DNA from: Pocillopora verrucosa
Taxonomy: Eukaryota; Cnidaria; Anthozoa; Scleractinia; Pocilloporidae
DNA length: 64,000 bases
Direction: 5' to 3'
Assembly (NCBI RefSeq): GCF_036669915.1
Contig: NC_089314.1
Location: forward strand, 31,370,134 to 31,434,133
Made by a program: the position numbers and the translations under genes. The notes beneath the pieces are model-generated. The model worked only from the letters and a program-made list of their open reading frames with translations, was not told the DNA's origin and did not search any database. Below, one piece after another: positions 59,196-64,000 of the stretch (position 1 is the stretch's first letter; each line of letters starts with the position of its first letter).

Positions 59196-60033
59196 ATGAA
59201 CTATAAAATTATTTCGGTATTTCTTTATCTATCGGTGGTTCTGAGCATAGTGGTGCAAAATAATGCGTTTATTCCCCCCGGTGCAACAAATGGCAATAAT
59301 TTCAGAAGACGGGCTGCCGATATTTCTGGCTGCAAAAAGGTGAGAATTTTTTTCTATTGCAAATACTTTTTGTTATTTTTCAAGTATACTTGTAATTGCT
59401 AATCATGGCCGAATCTCGAATGGTTCGGGTTAGGGTTTAGGGTCTAAACCCTAGTTTTTTAAGGTTAAATGCAATTCATTTGACAAAACAAGTACACAGA
59501 AAATTGAAAGTTCCAACTAACAGATCGTAATTGGTACAAACTGTTTAGGCTTTTAGAACAGTTCTCATTAACTTAAGGCTTCCAGGTATACTAAAGTGCT
59601 CACAGCCTCTTCCGTGAAGACATCTAGAACGCCAAAGCTAAGCCATCATCTCCGTTATAAAATGTTCCAGTATTAACATTTGAATAAAACATGAATTAAG
59701 TAAATCTACAATTGTTCATGTATTTCGATTTTCCCTATAAATATTCTCTTTCAGTCATTATATGGAAAAATTGGCCTTATTTCAAGATATTTAATTTACA
59801 TTTAGGATGTATAAATAGTTCAAAAAGATTTTCAAGATTTTCAAGCTAACCATTTGCTTAAAGGCTCAATTAGTTGACCATTGACTAATCAATTTGTTCA
59901 TTTATTTGTGAAATTTGTTGAAAAGCAACAAGCTGTCATCAAATCTTTCTGTGAGCAAGTGCTTCCCTGCCCAGGTGAACGTAAACTCAAGGAAGAACTC
60001 GACTTCAAGAAGACTGCGGACTATCATCAGTAA
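59196..60033 (+). CDS. Peptide gene I: FIPPG secreted peptide precursor with C-x5-C exon
   Basis: Exons 59196-59339 (48 codons) and 59926-60033 (35 codons plus stop), phase 0 (AAAAAG|GTGAGA ... GTTGAAAAG|CAACAA); 83 residues. The signal peptide is 1-24 (ends VVQNNA). The mature N-terminus is FIPPGATNGNNF-RRR-AADISGCKK. The XPP start is the aminopeptidase-resistant type known from cnidarian neuropeptides. Exon 2 reads QQAVIKSFCEQVLPCPGERK, then LKEELDFKKTADYHQ. The first Cys is exon codon 9 as in genes B, D, E, F and G, but the spacing is five. A third Cys (46) lies before the intron. The alternative acceptor six bases downstream, AACAAG|CTG, gives a shorter, less protein-like frame. The gene sits in a tandemly duplicated block; a second copy is expected just beyond position 64000. 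Confidence 0.75.
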
Positions 60034-60578
60034 CTGCTGACACCGATACCAGATTGAGAATCAAGGAATGGTCTTTAAAATACTGCGTTATAAAATAAAA
60101 ATGGTTATAGTAAGAAAAAAAATAAACTTGTAGTCAATGTTTGCTTACATGGCAAAAAATGCCCTATCGTTCATTGATTTCCCTCTTACGCGCACGATCT
60201 CGGTTGTTATAGACAAAATAGCTTATAGACGAGCGCAACTTTGTCACTTCTGAGGTTATTGCTTTTGATTGATTACCAACCGGGTGATATTGTCATCTAG
60301 GATTCTCTCCCTTTTTGGATTTACCAGTGCCTTTCAGTGTTTTTTGTAAACGCGTCAGCACGTGTCCCATTTGGACCTGAGGTGTTATATTGATGATACA
60401 TTAAGACCGTGCAATGTTTTAAATTAACATTAAAAATCTTATCTGGAAGACGAAGCACCAACAAATGCGAAACCTTTATATGCGCCTAATGAGTGCTGAA
60501 AAGAAAGCGCTTGAAACTGCTTTTCATCTTTTCAGCTCGTTAAAGAAGCCCTATTCTGAGAGATACCCAGCTGTCACA

Positions 60579-60579
<1 letters not shown>

Positions 60580-60613
<34 letters not shown>
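60580..60613. repeat. (ATT)n microsatellite
   Basis: Perfect TTA units. Present only in copy 2 of the duplication. Confidence 0.9.
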
Positions 60614-60615
<2 letters not shown>

Positions 60616-61046
60616 TCGTTCAATGCTAACCAAAAAATTGGTACACCTACAAGGACTACATGCCTTCCTATTTGGAAATAATTGGATGGAAAAAGTTGGC
60701 TGTCAAAATCAGAATTGAATAATAAACGCCAATGCCGTTAGATCTTAACTTGACTCAGGTTTTCAAGTATGAGGGGCGATCTTTCCTTTGATTAAATTAA
60801 AATTTCATTCATAGACTAGGAAAAATCAGTCAAGTCGCAGTGACGATACTAATAATAAAAAAAGATAGTTCTATGTTTATTGATTCTCGAACAGAGAAGA
60901 AAAATCGTATTCCAAACTTAGCGCAGACATGAGGCCATTGGAGTTTGCTTGTTGAAGGAAGGTTTGTCTCACTTCCTATCATTAATTTTTTGGTCGACGA
61001 AGGGCTGAATAATCAGGCAAAAACATTTTTATGTGCTTATGTACAG

Positions 61047-61187
61047 AAGTTTTCGGGCATTATGCCCAAAAGAAGGAAGTTTTTCTACACCACTCGTTCC
61101 AGTCCTACACACCACACTGTTTCTAGAAGGAAAGAGAAAGGAAAAAAGAAGTTGACTGAGAATGAATCAACTAAAATCGAATTTTAA
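61047..61187 (+). CDS. Orphan basic 141 bp terminal exon (46 codons plus stop)
   Basis: The acceptor CTTATGTACAG is followed in phase 0 by KFSGIMPKRRKFFYTTRSSP, then THHTVSRRKEKGKKKLTENE and STKIEF-stop. Its length is exactly that of exon 2 in genes A and H, and it is likewise basic, Cys-free and rich in dibasic sites. No exon 1 lies between 60.03 and 61.04 kb. It could be an alternative last exon of gene I (whose exon 1 also ends in phase 0 after Lys) or the remnant of another gene. In copy 1 the homologous site (about 57535) keeps only the acceptor and AAGTTTTT before diverging, so the exon is lost there. Confidence 0.4.
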   Translation, partial: KFSGIMPKRRKFFYTTRSSPTHHTVSRRKEKGKKKLTENESTKIEF

Positions 61188-61368
61188 TTTATAACCTGTT
61201 TTGTTCATTTTTTATTGTATTACTTTGTACAACTAACTTTCGAAAATCACTGTCGCGAAAACAATGGAAGAAAAACCAGAAACACGCTCTTCTCCTGTGT
61301 TGATTCAAAATTTTGTGCGTTAAAAATCTTACCTCACTCTTAGTTTCCAAAGACAGGTACAAATGGAC

Positions 61369-62735
61369 AGGAGGCCATCACTTGGAGCCTTCAACTGCTC
61401 CGTATTTTTGTCACGGCGTTTTCACAGACAAGTCTATTTTTAGTTTGAATTTACCGCGAACTAGGACCCCCCACGATCACGAGAGCACATCGACCAATCA
61501 AGATTAGCGCCTTGTTAATTTCTAACTTTACTCGTTAATATATCGAAAGAAAAACAGCTGAGAGATGCAAGGCTTCGATAGTTCGAGTGCAGATTCGTGT
61601 GAACAGAGGCGTCCCAAGCTCACGTCTCGATGAAAAGCAAACGACTAATTCATGAAAGCGTCACATGTTGTGTGACTCGGTGTTAACTTACGGGAGGAAC
61701 CGTTAAGAATTTGAACATGTATTAGGAATAGCATGGGGAACGAAATATGGTGAATTTACAACGATAAATATTTCGAAATATGAACATTTTACACGTAAAA
61801 TCAATAGAATTTAATCACATCTTTTGTGTCAGTTGTGGTTCCCGGCGTTCTCTGCCGTTTTAAGCTTGCTTTGCCGTCACTGTTATTCCTGTTCTACAAC
61901 GGTCGAAATCGAAGTGCGCAGCGTTGACTTCGTCTTATAACAGGAATAACAGTGAGCTTGGGACACTTGTGGTGTGAATATTTTGAAAATACCTCGGGAG
62001 GTAGCAGTTCCGAGGAAAGTTTTAGTGAAGATGAACCTGACTCTTGACTGTTCAGTGATCAAAGCGATAATAGGCAATAGATTTGACAAGATCGTAGCCC
62101 AATTCGAAAAAGCAGTGTTATCTTGCGATCTAGAAAAACGCTCTTCATTTTGTTGCACCCGCTTCTGTTCAATCCTGTGTCGCAAAATTTCCTCTGAGGA
62201 CTGTGTGGATGAAGATTATTGAGATGAAGACAACTCGCACACAGCCTGCTCACGCAATTTATTGTTTCCGCGCTCTCCATCACCGCTGGCATTTCACCTC
62301 TTCATCGTCTTGAATTTGGTTTCTTTTCATGAAATTTTCTTTAGAGGGGCCAGAATCAGAAGAAGGATGACCTTTCATATCCACAAAAATTAAAAAATAA
62401 ATAAATACAGATAAAAATACAACGATGATCTGCACTCCTGCCAATTTTTTCCGCAAGTGTGAACAATTTGCAAAGGATAGTGGGATATATAAGGAAAGGA
62501 AGAATTGGAATACTGGAATACAGCAAAAGAAAGGCGGAATTTGCGCACTTTTGATATGAATACGTCCCCGCATAGGGCCGCCATTTTTTTTCTTCTCGTT
62601 TCAAGGATCGTATGACCCAAGTGAGCTCGAGTAGCCTATTTTCCGCGAAAAGATAGTCTAAAAATGAACCGTTCTATGAAAACGCCGTGATATAGGCTCA
62701 GTATGGGAGTTGAAGGCTCCAAGTGATGGGCTCCT
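61369..62735. mobile_element. DNA element with about 90 bp imperfect terminal inverted repeats
   Basis: The left end reads AGGAGGCCATCACTTGGAGC and the right end is the complement of AGGAGCCCATCACTTGGAGC. Complementarity continues through CTTCAACT, ATCACGGCGTTTTCA and TTTTTAG to CCGCG. Absent from the equivalent place in copy 1 (about 57600-57640). Several short overlapping frames inside (61883-62620) are not a recognisable transposase, so it is probably non-autonomous or decayed. No clean target-site duplication is visible. Confidence 0.65.
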
Positions 62736-63280
62736 AAGTTAAATGTAAAACTTATAAGGCTTGGGTTGTGGTCTTCATCGATAAAATACCCATGATCCTT
62801 GGAATAAAATCTCTCAGAAACTACCCCTCCATCTCCCCCAATATCAGACACTGTGATATTTCATACGACTTAGTGTATAGAAAGAACCAGAGAATGGGAA
62901 AACATCCAAAACGAACAGAAAGAAGTCTCTGAATAAAAAAGAGGATTTTGTGAACGTGAACAAAAAGCTGATCATATTAAGGTAATTTGAATTTTACCGA
63001 TGATTTTCGTAGGCTTGATTTTTTTTCCATTAAGATGGCATTAAACCTACACAAAAGTCAAAATAATGGTCACCTTCCGCCTTTTCCTATTCATCCACAA
63101 GGTTAACCACGCACTATATTAGAAAATAGTGTTTAATGAGGAAACAGCTCTTTTTTTACCACCTTTTCCATTAATTTAATCCCAAAGTGTATCTTGTTTT
63201 AAAACTAATGGGTGGTGGGAAATCCTGCACTCTTTCACCTGAACATCTTTAAGGGTTATTTGTGTCCAAATTCAACATTT

Positions 63281-63555
63281 CCGCTGCGCAGTAAAAAAAG
63301 GAATCTGTTTTACCACCAATGGCTTAAATGGGGCGCAAAGCTTTGAATTACTCAATAATGAAGCCATTTAGTTAAAGTTTGGCGCCAGTGCACTCCCAAT
63401 AAGTCTGTTCGTCAAAAACGCTTCGTAGTGACGAAATAAATCTGTTTTACTACCAATGGCTTCCAAATGGGGCACAAGGCCTTGAATTACTTAAAGATGC
63501 ACCCATTCAGTTAAAGTTTGGCGCCAGAATACTCCCGATAAGACTGTTTGTCAAA
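63281..63555. repeat. Tandem array of about 125 bp units (two copies) in duplication copy 2
   Basis: Same unit as the 58121-58650 array, reduced to two copies. Confidence 0.8.
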
Positions 63556-64000
63556 CCGTAAAAAGAAAAGTTGACTAGTTTTCACCTCTTCAACCGCATT
63601 TTCCCCACAAATTCAAGAAGATTTTTTTTTCCAAACTCTTTTCTCTTTCTATCATTAATAAAATTGAGATAATTTTCCCGGTGGTCTTACATGGTAATTA
63701 TTTAAAACATGGAACACGATCACAACTGACACTCATCAACAGTCCAATCACAGGTTTGACTCAGTGTAATTATCACCCGTAAGTACTGTTGTTCCTGTCA
63801 TTAAATGAGGTTAATGGTCCAAAACGATAGCAAGCCAACACAAATCAGAATTTGAAAGACAAAGAAATATTGCTCTACAATGGCGAACATTAATCGCTAA
63901 TTTTCGAGTAGGGTTGTTCTCAAAGACCTCAGTAATGGCTTGGTTATTGTTTCGTCCATCATGTACCCGTAGGAAAATCAAAGGTGAAAAAATATTATAT

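Larger units (their letters stand above)
60220..64000. repeat. Tandem segmental duplication, copy 2 (cut by window end)
   Basis: Homologous to 54632-59110 but interrupted by an (ATT)n tract with about 100 extra bases (60580-60700) and by a TIR element (61369-62735). The match continues to the last base. GTCCATCATGTACCCGTAGG at 63954 corresponds to 59064 in copy 1, about 95 bp before the predicted start codon of a second gene I. Confidence 0.8.

Noticed and set aside
61883-62620. Several 76-100 codon frames on both strands
   Set aside because: All lie within the TIR element, overlap one another and match no transposase motif I recognise.
1-64000. CRISPR arrays, rRNA genes, operons or viral genes
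   Set aside because: Looked for on both strands. The organism is eukaryotic, the only short regular repeats are microsatellites and minisatellites, and no rRNA or viral protein motif was seen.

Overview
The window looks like nuclear DNA of an anthozoan cnidarian, most likely a stony coral. It is AT-rich, with intron-containing genes, canonical GT-AG splice sites and TATA boxes. The repeats (a tRNA-like repeat, hammerhead-type ribozyme cores, foldback DNA elements, ATT microsatellites) are of the kind abundant in coral genomes. No bacterial or viral gene was recognised. Every gene model was spliced by eye; none has been tested by transcript or database search.

Layout. (1) 1-2.7 kb: first five coding exons, minus strand, of a PPP4R1-like protein phosphatase 4 regulatory subunit that runs off the left edge. 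(2) 5.3-11.6 kb: a complete seven-exon minus-strand short-chain dehydrogenase of the 15-hydroxyprostaglandin dehydrogenase (HPGD) type, 263 residues, with a 1.2 kb foldback element in one intron. (3) 12.8-60 kb: a cluster of small secreted-peptide genes. Nine (called A to I here) share one plan. Exon 1 encodes a signal peptide and then a short peptide starting F/I/L and ending at a dibasic site. A phase-0 intron follows, then a terminal exon 2. In six genes exon 2 has its first Cys exactly at its ninth codon and a second Cys six (once five) residues later. Genes A and H have instead a basic, Cys-free exon 2 of exactly 141 bp. (4) Within this cluster lie two related amidated-neuropeptide-type precursors: NP1 (32.4-33.4 kb, minus, eleven identical-length 26-residue units) and NP2 (42.3-42.7 kb, plus, four diverged GKR-terminated units). 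They share the signal peptide, a 5' UTR intron ending AG|CATG, and an acidic-residue/I-P-P motif before the peptide core. (5) 54.6-64 kb: a tandem segmental duplication carrying peptide gene I. Copy 2 is cut by the right edge just before the start codon its own gene I would have, and carries a TIR element and an orphan 141 bp basic exon.

The peptide genes lie on both strands, are separated by 1-5 kb of non-coding DNA, and mostly have a TATA box 45-215 bp upstream of the ATG. They look like a locally expanded family of secreted signalling (or defence) peptides processed by prohormone-convertase-like cleavage, in some cases with C-terminal amidation. I do not recognise the family from any named peptide group. 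It is the best candidate here for an undescribed system.
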